Assembly: GCF_000381985.1 (NCBI RefSeq)
Contig: NZ_KB907340.1
Coordinates: 1-64,000, forward strand
Direction: 5' to 3'
Source of the DNA: Novispirillum itersonii subsp. itersonii ATCC 12639
GTDB lineage: Bacteria > Pseudomonadota > Alphaproteobacteria > Rhodospirillales > Rhodospirillaceae
DNA length: 64,000 bases
The translations under genes and the position numbers were made by a program. This document shows positions 1 to 9,843 of this stretch, in pieces. The notes under the pieces are model-generated. The model made no database searches. It was not told the origin of the DNA and saw nothing but the letters and a program-made list of their open reading frames with translations. Position 1 is the stretch's first letter, and every line of letters starts with the position of its first letter.

Positions 1-1930
1 CAGCCTGCTGTTCCGACGGATCCGCCGCCGTATTCGCTTCCGTCGACGTCGCCGTCACCTTCAGCGTCACAGAGGTCCGGTCGTTTTCCCCCGGTGTCAG
101 CGTCAGGCCCTTCAGCTGCTCCGGCGTCAGCGTATAGCTGCCGTCCGCATTCGCCTTCAGGGTATCAGCGCCGCTCTTCAGCGTCGCGTTGCCCGGCACA
201 CCTTCAATCTTGATGCTCAGGCTTTCGTTCGTGCTGTCCGTCAGCGCCGACGCGATATCCAGCGTCACCGTCGTATCTTCCGTCCCGGCAATACCGCCGG
301 TCGGGCCGGTCAGAGTCGGAGCGTCAGCAACCGGCGTCACCGTTACCGGAAGATCAGCTTCGACCGTCTTGCTGCTGCCGTTGGCGGTTTCCGTCGTCGT
401 CACGCTGATTTTCAGCGTAAAATCGTCATCGCTGTTTGCTGGCGGCTTAATTGTCAGTCCGGCAAGCTGGGCTGCAGTCAGCGTATAAGACCCGTCGGCA
501 CCGGCAGTCAGGGCCTTACCGTTCTGTGCCAGAGTGGCTCCGGCCGGCACGTTGGAAATGACGACGCTCATCACTTCTGAGCCATCGGTGTCGTTCAGCG
601 AGGCCGATACATCCAGGGCAATCGGCTGATCTTCTTTCCCCGTAGCAGCCTTCACCGCCAGATTGGCAGCGTCCGCAACCGGGTCAATGACGATGCTGGC
701 CGTTGCCACTGACGTCTTGGAGTCTCCGTTGGCGGACTCCGTCGCAGTCGAGGTCACGGTCAGATTGATGGTTCCGCTGAAATCTTTCGGCGGGGTCATC
801 GTCAGCCCGGCCAGCTGCTCGGTGGTCAGAGACCAGCTGCCATCCGGATTCTTGGTCCCGGCGCTGAGGGTTGCCCCTCCCGGTACACCGGTCAGACGGA
901 TGCTGAGAGTTTCCGAACCGTCGGTATCAACCAGACGGGTGTCAAGATTCAGCGGAATCACCGCATCTTCCAGCACCGAAGCGGGCGGCGCCAGCGACAC
1001 AGGCGGCTGATCGGCAACCGGCGTCACGGTCAGCGGAATGCTGAACTGGCTGGTCGCAACATCACCGCCAACCCCAGTGGTGGTGGCCTGAATGTTCATA
1101 GTCACCGAACCGGAATAGTTTTCCGGCGGTGTCAGGGTCAGACCGGGAATATCAGCGGCGGTCAGAACCCAGCCATTGCCAGTCTGAACCCCATGGTTGA
1201 GCACGGTCCCCGGCGGCAGGCCAGTGATCAACACGCTCAGGGTCCCGGTCCCGCTGGACAGCAGCTGTGTCAGGTTCAGCCCGATCGCTGTGTCTTCCAG
1301 CGTCGTCAGGCTCTGGCTGCCCAGCTCTGCCGCTTCTGCCGGCGGCAGATCAACGGTCGGGGTTTCGGCAGCCTGCTGTGGAGTTGCCAGTGCTTCCACC
1401 GGGGCCGCCCCGGCGGCAGGAAGATCGGCGGCAGGGGCCGTATTCGGGTCAATGATCGTCACGGGGTCCGCGGCATTGACATCAACGGTCGGTACCGTTT
1501 CCGCCCGCTGCGGGGCCGGAGACGGGTCAGCTGCGGCCTCAGCCTGCTGATCCCCCGCCTGCGGGGTCGCCTGCTCCGGCTGCTCTCCGCGGTCAGACGG
1601 GGTCACCCCCGGGGCTTCAGCCGGATCACGGTTGAGGGCCCCTTCTTCAGAGGGGCGGGCTTCAATCGGCAGGCTGGCATTGGTCGGCTGCAGATCACGT
1701 CGGCTGCCGGTATGCACGGCACCAAGGCCACCGACGCTATCACCGTTATCGCCGGCCGGATCGTCGATCGCGCGCTCGATCGCATCCATGTCGCCGTCCA
1801 GCTCGTCGTCACCGGTCTGCATGGGGGCAGCCTGGGCAGGCGCCTCCGCAACCGTGGAAGTACTGACAGGAACCTCCGATGTCAGTTCAATTTCTTCCGG
1901 TTCGACAACGCGAATGTTTTCGTCAGCCAT
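1..1930 (-). CDS. Giant Ig/cadherin-like repeat protein, N-terminal part (probable type I secretion substrate)
   Basis: The frame begins at an ATG complementary to 1928-1930 and is still open at the left edge, so only about 643 N-terminal residues are visible and any C-terminal secretion signal lies outside. There is no N-terminal signal peptide. Residues 1 to about 205 are an acidic Pro/Ala/Glu/Asp-rich stretch. After that come four repeats of roughly 100 residues. Each has an E-D-(T/A/Q) opening, a DTDGSE-like turn, a G-V-P-x-G-A element, a Y/W-x-L-T segment and a V-T-P-V-A-D linker. This is the pattern of VCBS/cadherin/bacterial Ig-like repeat adhesins. The HlyD adaptor and two ABC ATPases just upstream on the same strand are its likely exporter. 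Surface adhesion or a biofilm role is inferred from the family. A PAAG tetrapeptide occurs at about residues 171-174. Confidence 0.85.
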   Translation of the reverse strand, partial: MADENIRVVEPEEIELTSEVPVSTSTVAEAPAQAAPMQTGDDELDGDMDAIERAIDDPAGDNGDSVGGLGAVHTGSRRDLQPTNASLPIEARPSEEGALNRDPAEAPGVTPSDRGEQPEQATPQAGDQQAEAAADPSPAPQRAETVPTVDVNAADPVTIIDPNTAPAADLPAAGAAPVEALATPQQAAETPTVDLPPAEAAELGSQSLTTLEDTAIGLNLTQLLSSGTGTLSVLITGLPPGTVLNHGVQTGNGWVLTAADIPGLTLTPPENYSGSVTMNIQATTTGVGGDVATSQFSIPLTVTPVADQPPVSLAPPASVLEDAVIPLNLDTRLVDTDGSETLSIRLTGVPGGATLSAGTKNPDGSWSLTTEQLAGLTMTPPKDFSGTINLTVTSTATESANGDSKTSVATASIVIDPVADAANLAVKAATGKEDQPIALDVSASLNDTDGSEVMSVVISNVPAGATLAQNGKALTAGADGSYTLTAAQLAGLTIKPPANSDDDFTLKISVTTTETANGSSKTVEADLPVTVTPVADAPTLTGPTGGIAGTEDTTVTLDIASALTDSTNESLSIKIEGVPGNATLKSGADTLKANADGSYTLTPEQLKGLTLTPGENDRTSVTLKVTATSTEANTAADPSEQQA

Positions 1931-2067
1931 TCTGTCCCCCAATACCCCGACAAACGGGCATTCCCCACTTTATCACATATCTCCGGCGACGCCCAGAACA
2001 GCCCCTATCTCTGTCCGGGCATCATCGCTGCCAGAGCACCCTTTACTGCCGCGCAGACAGGCGCCGG

Positions 2068-3420
2068 TCACCGTTCGGTGAACGCCTGTGTTGCAGCGAT
2101 ATAGACAGGCTTCAACAGATATTCGATCAAAGTTTTCTCACCAGTCAGAATATCAGCCTGCACAACCATCCCCGGTATCAGCCGGTTATGCTGTTTACCG
2201 ACCCAATCCTGAGACAAGGAAATCTTAGCCTTATAGTAAGGTTGGTTCTGTTCGTCGAAGAACGTGGTGGCCGAGACCTGATCCAGCTTGCCGTCAATGC
2301 TGCCATAACGGGCAAAATCGAACGCCGTCACCTTCACACGCACGGTCTGACCGACGGCAACGGCCCCGACGTCCTTGGTGGCAATCCGCGACTCGACCTG
2401 AAGTTCACCATCTTCAGGAATAATTTCCATCAGAAGTTGGCCCGGAGCAATCACTTCTCCGGAATGATTGACCGCCAGCCCCTTGACCACGCCATCCATC
2501 GGTGACCGCACCATCAGGCGGCTCACCTTGTCACGGGCCCGGTTGAGGTTCTCCTCGACCTCTGCCAGTTCACTGGTCACCGCACCCAGACGGCTCATCG
2601 CATCCTCGCGACCGACACTGACCAGTTCCGTCAGCTGCTTTCTGGCTTCCTCAATGGCTGACCGTACTGTTTCAAGTCGGCCAACAGCGCGGGCATGATC
2701 TGCCTGCACGGTGGCCAGCTCCCGCTCTGCCCGCAGCAGATTCACGCGTGACCCGATCCCCTTCTCGAACAGATTCTTATAAACGTCCCGCTCCTGCGTC
2801 AGCACGTCAATCTGACGGTTGGTGGCCGACAGCTCGCGCAGGATACCGTCCTGTTCCGCCTGCCGCTGTTCCAACCGGGTCTGGAGTACCGCCCGCCGGT
2901 CAAACTGCGACTGTTCCTGCGCCCGCAGGATGGCGATCTGATCCTGCCCAAGCCCGGTATAAAGACCGCCGCTGCTGCCACCGTCAAAAGCCCGGCCTTC
3001 CGCAAAAGCACGCAGACGCTCCGCCTGCAGCTGAAGGCTGGCCTTGCGGGCCATCAGCTGGCCTTCCTCTGCCTCGAACCCGGCCGGGTCAAGAATCACC
3101 ACCGGATCACCGGCCTTGACGTGCACGCCGTCCCGCACCGGCACCGCACGGACAATTCCGCCTTCAAAGTGCTGGATCTTCTGGATCGACCCCTTCACGA
3201 CCACCTGACCGGAGGTCACCGCAGTTTCCGCCACCGGCTGGGTGGAGGCCCAGACCGTGAACGCAAGGACAATCGCCGAGATCGACAGAATGGTGTTCCG
3301 CCGCTGGTCTCGGATGTCTTCCTCAAGATGGACAACATGGGCCATCGGGCGCGGCTTACGGCGGCCACGCTCAACAACCGGGTGGCCCATAGCGTCTTGG
3401 ATCATGGTTTCAGGAGGCAT
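2068..3420 (-). CDS. HlyD-family type I secretion membrane fusion protein
   Basis: A 450-residue periplasmic adaptor of a type I secretion system, which links inner-membrane ABC ATPases to an outer-membrane TolC-like channel. A short cytoplasmic N-terminus is followed by one membrane segment at about residues 42-60. Next comes a first lipoyl/barrel half containing GGIVRAVPVRDGVHVKAGD, then a long alpha-helical hairpin (about 110-290) rich in Gln/Glu/Arg/Leu. The second lipoyl half (RSPMDGVVKGLAV) and a beta-barrel end precede the terminal EKTLIEYLLKP motif typical of the family. The start overlaps the end of the preceding ABC gene by 11 bases, and a GGAGG ribosome site lies close upstream inside that gene, so translation is probably coupled. 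Adhesin coding starts about 137 bases further on. No TolC homologue is visible in the window. Confidence 0.93.
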   Translation of the reverse strand: MPPETMIQDAMGHPVVERGRRKPRPMAHVVHLEEDIRDQRRNTILSISAIVLAFTVWASTQPVAETAVTSGQVVVKGSIQKIQHFEGGIVRAVPVRDGVHVKAGDPVVILDPAGFEAEEGQLMARKASLQLQAERLRAFAEGRAFDGGSSGGLYTGLGQDQIAILRAQEQSQFDRRAVLQTRLEQRQAEQDGILRELSATNRQIDVLTQERDVYKNLFEKGIGSRVNLLRAERELATVQADHARAVGRLETVRSAIEEARKQLTELVSVGREDAMSRLGAVTSELAEVEENLNRARDKVSRLMVRSPMDGVVKGLAVNHSGEVIAPGQLLMEIIPEDGELQVESRIATKDVGAVAVGQTVRVKVTAFDFARYGSIDGKLDQVSATTFFDEQNQPYYKAKISLSQDWVGKQHNRLIPGMVVQADILTGEKTLIEYLLKPVYIAATQAFTER

Positions 3421-5665
3421 TGGTATTCTCCCCGGCGGTAACCTGCGGCGCAGCGCCGGCTGTGTTCGGTGTCGTATTCGGTTTCAGGGTATCAACAGGC
3501 ACAAAGCGGACGACCTGACCGTCCCGCAGCTCCAGCAGCTTGTCGCACAGGCGGACATGGCTGGGGCGATGGGTCACCACCAGAACCGTCGCCCGGCCTT
3601 TCAGATGACGGATCACGTTCATCAGTGCGGTGTCGCCGTCAAAGTCGAGGCCGCCCGCCGGTTCGTCCAGCAGCACAATCGGGGCATCTTTCCGCAGCAG
3701 AACGCGGGCCAGCGCGATACGGGTCCGCACGCTGGGGGAAGCGACTTTCTGGTCACCAAAACGCGTCTCCAGCCCCTGAGGAAGTTCGCGGGTGTCGTTC
3801 AGGATTCCCGCTTTTTCCGCCGCATCCCGCAGTTCCTCCGGCGTTGCCGACGGATCGGAGAGCTGAATGTTCTGGGCGACGGTCCGGCGCAGAATTTCAG
3901 GATCCTCCGGGGAATAGGCGATCACCCGGCGGTACTCCACCGGGTCAAACCGGCGCACATCCATGCCGTCAATCTTTACCATCCCGGTCTGGCCACGCAG
4001 CATTCCGGCGACGCTTTTGATCAGGGTGGTTTTACCCGCCCCGTTGCGACCGACCACGGCGACCACTTCGCCCGGCTTCACATCAAACGTCACCCCCAGC
4101 AGAGCAGGTTCACTGTCCTGACTGTACCGCAGGCTGAAACGGTTGACGCTGAGAGCGCCCCCCAATGCCCGCACCGGACGGATGATCGAGTTGGGAATCC
4201 GTTCCGGCGGCATTTCCATCAGACGGTCAATCTGACGGGCCGAGGACTGTACCTGTTCCGACCGGGCCAGCACCATAAATCCCGCCTGAAACGGTGCCAG
4301 TGCCCGCCACAGCAGGATCATCGTGGCAATCAGGCCGCCGGTGGTGATCCAGCCATGCATCGCCGCCGTCGCCCCAAACCACAGGGTGACAATGCCACAG
4401 GTCATCACAATGCCCTGCGCCAGCACCGACAGCAGGGCCGTGGTCCGGGCCGTCGCAAAGTTCGCCTGCGCCGCACGGGCTGATCGCACCCGATACCGCT
4501 CCAGCCAGACACCCAGCGCACCGGAGGTCCGCAGCAGACGGTGACGGCGGATCGCCTCAATCGCCAGTTCCTGCCGGGCGGCAACACTGCGGGCAGCTTC
4601 CGCCACCTGCCGACGCAACGGTTCCCGCGCCCACAGGCCCAGCAGCATCAGGGCCAGAGCCCCGACCGCCGGGATCAGACCAAGCCAGCCACCGAGAAAG
4701 AAAATCGTCGCAATAATCAGGATCGAAAATGGCACATCCAGCACCGACTGCGCACTGGCACCGGTCAGGAATTCACGGACGGTCTCAAAGTCCTTAATCC
4801 GGGAGATCTGCGCCCCGACCGATGCATTTTCCGTCACGGAAGGCGGCAGCCCCATCAACCGCTCAAAAATCGCCCGTCCCACCAGCAGGTCGATACGGGA
4901 CCCCACCTGAGCCAGCAGGCGGGTCCGCTGTGAGCGCAGCACCATCTCTGCCGCCAGCGCCACCAGCATGACCAACAGCAGTGCCCCCAGCGTACGATCC
5001 TGTGCCGAGGTGATGAAACGGTCATAAATCGCCATCACATACATCGGCGAGGTAATGGCCAGCAGGGTGATGCAGACCGTCTGGATCATCGCCAGTGCCA
5101 GATGCGGACGGAACCGCTTGAGCGTCGACAGCAGCCATGAGCCATGCTTCAACGCCACCGCCTGCTCGTCCGCATCAACGATCGCGTCAAACGTCAGCAC
5201 AGACCCGGCAATATCACCGTCTATGGAGGTCATACCCTTGGCTGGGTCGAAAACGTGAAACTGGCGACCATCCCGTTCCAACACCACCATCGCCAGCCCG
5301 TTATCAGGCAGGAACAGACAGGGCAGATCACGGTCCGGCAATCCCGCCACCGAGGCAGATCGTATCTTGCTGGTATACCCAAGATTGACCATCGTTCGCC
5401 GCAAAGCGGTCAGGTCAAGATCAGGCTCGAAATACGGCAAAGCCTCCACCAGATGGCGGGTATCTCCGGCCCAGCCCAGAACCCGCAGCAGAACTGGCAG
5501 ACACAGGCCAAAATCATTGCGCTTCAGCAGGTTTTCCGGCGGCAGCTCCAGTTCGCGGGACGCATAGCGGACCGGTGTCAGAACCTCGGCATCCACAGCA
5601 ACCGGTGTCTCCGGCATCTGACCGGCCCGGACCTGAGCGGCATTTTCAGTGGTCGGCGGTGTCAT
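3410..5665 (-). CDS. Type I secretion ABC permease/ATPase with inactive peptidase-like N-domain
   Basis: A 751-residue exporter of the LapB/RTX type. Residues 40-165 resemble a C39-like peptidase domain but I see no catalytic Cys at the usual place, as in LapB/HlyB-type substrate-docking domains. A membrane domain with several hydrophobic segments (about 185-470) follows. The nucleotide-binding domain has Walker A GRNGAGKTT, Walker B IVLLDEP, D-loop GGLD and H-loop VTHRP. The usual LSGGQ signature is replaced by SPSVRTRIALAR. It starts a few bases after the partner ABC gene and overlaps hlyD, so all three form one operon. Pairing with the upstream ATPase as a heteromer is inferred from the position and from the degenerate signature motifs in both. 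Confidence 0.92.
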   Translation of the reverse strand: MTPPTTENAAQVRAGQMPETPVAVDAEVLTPVRYASRELELPPENLLKRNDFGLCLPVLLRVLGWAGDTRHLVEALPYFEPDLDLTALRRTMVNLGYTSKIRSASVAGLPDRDLPCLFLPDNGLAMVVLERDGRQFHVFDPAKGMTSIDGDIAGSVLTFDAIVDADEQAVALKHGSWLLSTLKRFRPHLALAMIQTVCITLLAITSPMYVMAIYDRFITSAQDRTLGALLLVMLVALAAEMVLRSQRTRLLAQVGSRIDLLVGRAIFERLMGLPPSVTENASVGAQISRIKDFETVREFLTGASAQSVLDVPFSILIIATIFFLGGWLGLIPAVGALALMLLGLWAREPLRRQVAEAARSVAARQELAIEAIRRHRLLRTSGALGVWLERYRVRSARAAQANFATARTTALLSVLAQGIVMTCGIVTLWFGATAAMHGWITTGGLIATMILLWRALAPFQAGFMVLARSEQVQSSARQIDRLMEMPPERIPNSIIRPVRALGGALSVNRFSLRYSQDSEPALLGVTFDVKPGEVVAVVGRNGAGKTTLIKSVAGMLRGQTGMVKIDGMDVRRFDPVEYRRVIAYSPEDPEILRRTVAQNIQLSDPSATPEELRDAAEKAGILNDTRELPQGLETRFGDQKVASPSVRTRIALARVLLRKDAPIVLLDEPAGGLDFDGDTALMNVIRHLKGRATVLVVTHRPSHVRLCDKLLELRDGQVVRFVPVDTLKPNTTPNTAGAAPQVTAGENTNAS

Positions 5666-5668
5666 GAC

Positions 5669-7456
5669 TTACATCCCCCCTTGCGATCCGCTGCCGGGCT
5701 GGGGCCCTGTCTCAGCGGCAGCCGGACCCGGCGCAACGGGCGGCAAGGCAGCCTTCGGAGCGGCCGGCGGCTTTACAGGCACCGGCGCCATCGGATTTTC
5801 CAGCAGCTGGAGACGGCCATCGCGGATTTCGTAATGTGTCGTGGCAATCCGCAGCGTCGACGGACGATGGCTGACAATCACCACACCACAGGTAGGCATC
5901 CGCCGCTCAATCGCTTCGGTCAGGCGTTGATCTGAAGCCCCGTCGAGCAGGGCATTGGCATCATCAAACAGCAGCAGCAGCGGATCCGCAGTCAAAACGC
6001 GGCCAATGGCAATACGCTGGATTACCCCACGCGGCAGGGAAGATCCGATCCGCCCCCCCAGCGGGGCATCAAACCCCTGCGCCAGACTGGCGGCGACTTC
6101 GTTCAGACCCAGCTCATCGGCCACCTTCAGGGCGTCCTGCTCCCTCTCGGCGTCGAACAGGGTCAGGTTCTCCATCAGGGTCCCGGTAAAGACTTCGCCC
6201 TGTTCCGGCAGCACCCCGATCAGCGCGGCGACAGATTGCGGGTCAAGCGAGGACAGATCCTGACCATCAATCAGCACCCGGCCTTTATCAGGACGGACCT
6301 GCCCGGTCATCAGCCACAGCAGCAGGGATTTCCCGCTGCCGTTTTCCCCACGGATACTGATGGATTCGCCGGGACGGAGGGTCAGGTTGACGTCCTGCAC
6401 GACAAAAGTGCCATCAGGACGCTTGCCGTGGCTGACATTCTCCAGCGTCAGAACGCCTTCCGTCACTTCCAACGGCTTCATCGAGATGTTCACCGGCATC
6501 GAGAACGTCTCTTCCACCCGCTGGATGGCGGTATGCACACTCTGACGGCGCAGCCACACCCCGATTGCCGCCTGAATCGGCGGAGCAATCCGCCCGGCCA
6601 GCATGGTACAGGCACCAAGGCTGCCGACGGTCATCGCATGATCCACCACCATCAGCGCCCCAAAGGCGACGGTCAGCACGGTCAGGGCCTGCATGTAAAT
6701 CGCCCCGGTGATCTGGCCGTTCCCCTGACGGATCGCCAGACCGCGCCGCCCGCCCAGCGCCCCTTCCAGAAGACGCTCGAAGCGGCGCAGCATCTGCACT
6801 TCCGCAGACAGGGCCTTGACGGTCTGAATCCCGGACAGGGTTTCCAGCATAAAGTTAAAACGCCGCTCGTCCTGTTCGCCGGTCTGCTCGGTCGCCCCCC
6901 GCAGCTGCTGGCCCTGCCAGATCGAAACACCGATGAAGATCGCTGAGGCCACAATCGGGGCCAGCACCAGCCAGCCCCCAAGGAACATGATGACCGAGAG
7001 GTAGATCACCACGAACGGCGCATCGACAAGGGCCAGCAGGGTTCGCCCGCCAAACTGGTCACGCAGACGGTCAATCGCTGACAGGCGTTCAAGATGGGTA
7101 CCGCCGCCATCACGCTCGAAACCCGACAGGGGCAGGCTGAGCAGACGACGCAGCGTTTCGTAATGGCCCCGGTGTTCAAAGCGGGCGGAGACGAGACCGG
7201 CGATCCCCTCCCGCACGGTGCGGAGCAACGCTTCCAGCACGATAGCCGTCAAGACCCCCAGCGTCAGCATATCCAACGTGGCGGTATTGTGATTCGGCAG
7301 AATCCGGTCATAGACCTGCAGCATCGACAGCGGCAAAGCCAGCGCGACGAGGTTGATCACCAGCGACGCACTGACAAGTTCCGCCAGATGACGGTGTCCG
7401 GCGACCAGATCCTTCGGACTCTGTGCAGCCTGAAAACTGCGGGACAGGCCGATCAT
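5669..7456 (-). CDS. Type I secretion-associated ABC permease/ATPase (second subunit)
   Basis: A 595-residue ABC half-transporter without the N-terminal peptidase-like domain. Membrane segments occupy about residues 40-300. The ATPase domain has Walker A GENGSGKS and H-loop VSHRP. The signature is SSLPRGVIQR instead of LSGGQQQR, and Walker B reads LLLLFDDAN, with Asp where the catalytic Glu normally sits. The C-terminus is a Pro/Ala-rich tail. I chose the ATG complementary to 7454-7456 because TAAGGAG lies 8 bases upstream; a longer in-frame start at 7495 has no ribosome site. It is the first gene of the secretion operon, followed 3 bases later by the second ABC gene. The altered Walker B suggests weak hydrolysis at one composite site of a heterodimer (inference). 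Confidence 0.88.
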   Translation of the reverse strand: MIGLSRSFQAAQSPKDLVAGHRHLAELVSASLVINLVALALPLSMLQVYDRILPNHNTATLDMLTLGVLTAIVLEALLRTVREGIAGLVSARFEHRGHYETLRRLLSLPLSGFERDGGGTHLERLSAIDRLRDQFGGRTLLALVDAPFVVIYLSVIMFLGGWLVLAPIVASAIFIGVSIWQGQQLRGATEQTGEQDERRFNFMLETLSGIQTVKALSAEVQMLRRFERLLEGALGGRRGLAIRQGNGQITGAIYMQALTVLTVAFGALMVVDHAMTVGSLGACTMLAGRIAPPIQAAIGVWLRRQSVHTAIQRVEETFSMPVNISMKPLEVTEGVLTLENVSHGKRPDGTFVVQDVNLTLRPGESISIRGENGSGKSLLLWLMTGQVRPDKGRVLIDGQDLSSLDPQSVAALIGVLPEQGEVFTGTLMENLTLFDAEREQDALKVADELGLNEVAASLAQGFDAPLGGRIGSSLPRGVIQRIAIGRVLTADPLLLLFDDANALLDGASDQRLTEAIERRMPTCGVVIVSHRPSTLRIATTHYEIRDGRLQLLENPMAPVPVKPPAAPKAALPPVAPGPAAAETGPQPGSGSQGGM

Positions 7457-7955
7457 GCGGTTGCTCCTTAAAACCTTCAGCAGACCGCACAGCAACGCAT
7501 CAACCCCTGATTTCAGAGGGCCGGTGACCTGTACCGGTCCGGCCCTGCCTGATCACAGGGAATACACCCTTCCCATTCCGCACTACCCGATGTTTGCGCC
7601 GCTGTGTGTCCACAACGCTATAACACCCAAGACGTTAACATGTTCCCTACAAACCCGCGCAAAAGCGCGGTCCGGAGGGGACGCACCGTTAAGACGTCAA
7701 ACCCGATTGCCCAAGTGTGATGGAGCCAGAACCAGCCGCAAGGGTCAATTATGCCTTTCGCCATGACCGGCAGGCCACCCCACCAGATCATAAACCTTAA
7801 GTCGTAATCCACAGCGCGCGAAATGCTTTGATGACCGTCAAAAAAGCCGAGCATCCCCATTCGCTGACAGCCACAGGGCGAAACGATAACGTCCCGGACC
7901 GGGACTTCTTTTTATGTCAGGAGGACGGCGGGACCGGCAGACGATCCGGCCCCAG
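7457..7955. other. Intergenic region upstream of the secretion operon
   Basis: About 500 bases with no convincing gene. Only short frames without ribosome sites are present. It should hold the promoter of the leftward type I secretion operon and the end of the tRNA-Leu transcript. A GC-rich hairpin sits at 7655-7670. I could not pick a -10/-35 pair with confidence. Confidence 0.5.
7655..7670 (-). terminator. GC hairpin, possible terminator or leader structure
   Basis: The inverted repeat CCGCGC-AAAA-GCGCGG is perfect. Read on the minus strand it is followed by G-TTTGTAGG, a weak T-rich tail. It could end the leftward tRNA-Leu transcript or be a structure in the leader of the secretion operon. 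Confidence 0.35.
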
Positions 7956-8043
7956 TGGTGCCCGCTGCCGGACTCGAACCGGCACTCTCTTGCGAAAAGC
8001 GGATTTTAAGTCCGCTGCGTCTACCGATTCCGCCAAGCGGGCA
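7956..8043 (-). tRNA. tRNA-Leu (anticodon TAA)
   Basis: On the minus strand the 88 bases fold as a class II tRNA. The acceptor stem TGCCCGC pairs with GCGGGCA, followed by an encoded CCA. The D-arm contains GGCGGAATCGGTAGACGC. The anticodon loop ACTTAAAA gives anticodon TAA. A long variable arm is followed by a T-arm with GGTTCGAGTCC. The long variable arm and the TAA anticodon identify leucine. Confidence 0.96.
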
Positions 8044-8191
8044 CGCTGTGGTCTGGTCAGAGACAGGGGCAGACCCTAAACGCTTCACAAACCTGAGACA
8101 AGACCCCTTACGCAACCCATGGCATATCTGACAGTCTGCCGGGCAGGCTGGGCCGTTTTCTTGACCGGTGTTTTCAGGTACCGTGCAGACC

Positions 8192-9788
8192 ATGAGACAG
8201 ACAGACACTCCGCCCCTTCCGCCCGTCGCTGCGGACCATACCCCCTATGATCAGGGGGCCGCACTGGATTTTCTGGCCACTCCGGCAGCCCACGGACTGC
8301 CCCCCAATGCCGCTGTTGAGCGTATCGACACCCATATCTCCGCCGTCTTTCTGGCTGGCAGTCAGGCGCTGAAAATCAAGAAAGCGGTCACCTTGCCCTT
8401 TCTGGATTTTGTTCCGCTGGCAGCGCGGGAGCGGGCCTGCCGGGCAGAGATTGACCTGAACCGCCGGACCGCACCGTCCCTGTATCTCGGCCTTGCGGCC
8501 CTGTGCCGCGCCCCGGACGGCAGCCTGTCGCTGCAGGACAATCCGCCGACGGACGCACCGGCGGTAGACTGGGTGATCCGGATGGCCCGCTTTCCGCAGA
8601 CCGCCCTGCTGGACCAGATCGCCGCCGCTCAGGGCCTTGACCGCACCCTGCTGCTGGATCTGGCTGAAGGGCTGGCCGCCTTCCACAAAGCAGCCGCGCC
8701 GACCCGGTCCTATGGCGGGGCCGCCGCCATGCATCACACGCTGGACGGCATTGCCACCTCGATGGAGGCCCATCGGGGAACGGTATTCAAGGGGCGGGAG
8801 ATTGACCATGTCCTCTCTGCGACCCGGTCACGGATTCACGCCCTGACTGCCCGGCTCGATCAGCGCCGCAGTGACGGACTGGTCCGGCAGTGCCACGGTG
8901 ATCTGCACCTGCGCAACATCTGCCTGCTGGACGGAAAGCCGGTCGCCTTTGACTGCATCGAATTCAATCAGGATTTCGCCCAGATTGACATCCTGTACGA
9001 TCTGGCCTTCCTGCTGATGGATCTCCGGCACGCTGGCTATTCCCGGGAAGCATCGACCGTACTGAATGCCTGGCTGGAACAGACCAACGATCTCGGCGGG
9101 CTGGTTCTGCTGCCGCTGTTCCTGTCCCTGCGGGCCCAGATCCGGGCCCATGTTATCGCCAGTCATGGCCGCCTACCATCAGGATCCGACCCCCTTGCAC
9201 AGCGAGGCCCGGCGATACCTGCGGGAGGCGGAACGGTATCTTCTGCCGTCCTCTCCGCAGGTGGTGGCGGTCGGAGGATTGTCCGGGTCGGGTAAAAGCC
9301 GCTGCGCGCGACGGCTTGCTGACGGTCTGGGGCAGGCCGCCGGGGCGGTCGTGCTGCGCACCGACGTGATCCGCAAACGCCTGTTTGGCCGCGGCCCTTA
9401 TGAAGCCCTGCCGCCGGAGGCCTATACCCCGGATGCATCGGCACAGACCTATGCCGCGCTGTATGCCGATGCGCTGACCGTACTCGGATCCGGCCTGCCG
9501 GTGATCGCCGATGCGGTGTTTGCCCGGCCCGAGGAACGGGATGCAATCGCCGCCGTTGCTGCTGCGGCGGGGGTTCCCTTCCGTGGCCTGTGGCTGGAAG
9601 CGGCAATGGATGTTGCCGCTGACCGCATCCGCAAACGCACGCGGAATGCCTCCGATGCCACCGTTGCAGTCTTGCAGCAGCAGCAAACCTATGATACCGG
9701 GCCGATCCACTGGGCCCGGATCAACAGCTCGGGATCCCGCCGCGACACCGACCGGCAGGCCCGGGCTGCCCTGAGGCAGCCCGCCTGA
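8192..9788 (+). pseudogene. Aminoglycoside phosphotransferase-like/P-loop kinase fusion, split by a frameshift
   Basis: Two overlapping frames together make the known fusion of an APH-like phosphotransferase and an AAA/Zeta-like P-loop kinase (about 530 residues). The first frame (8192-9295) has the kinase loop CHGDLHLRNICLLDG and FDCIEFN, ending coherently at RAHVIAS near 9163. The second frame (usable from ATG 9150 or 9165, to 9788) starts coherently with MAAYHQDPTPL and carries Walker A GGLSGSGKS. Removing one base at about 9164 would join them as VIAS-MAAY, so one inserted base is the simplest explanation. Beyond about 9164 the first frame reads non-homologous sequence up to its stop. It may be a real mutation, a sequencing error, or two proteins made by internal initiation. 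Substrates of this family are not established. Confidence 0.75.
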
Positions 9789-9843
9789 ACCGGATTACCC
9801 GCCTTATGATGACCCATCCGTTTTTCAAGAAAGCAGACCGTTC

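Noticed and set aside
1193-2104. 303-codon plus-strand frame over the adhesin start
   Set aside because: Arg-rich shadow composition; the minus frame gives clear repeats and a start with acidic N-terminus.
7618-7860. 80-codon minus-strand frame before the secretion operon
   Set aside because: No ribosome site, no recognisable features, lies in the probable promoter region.
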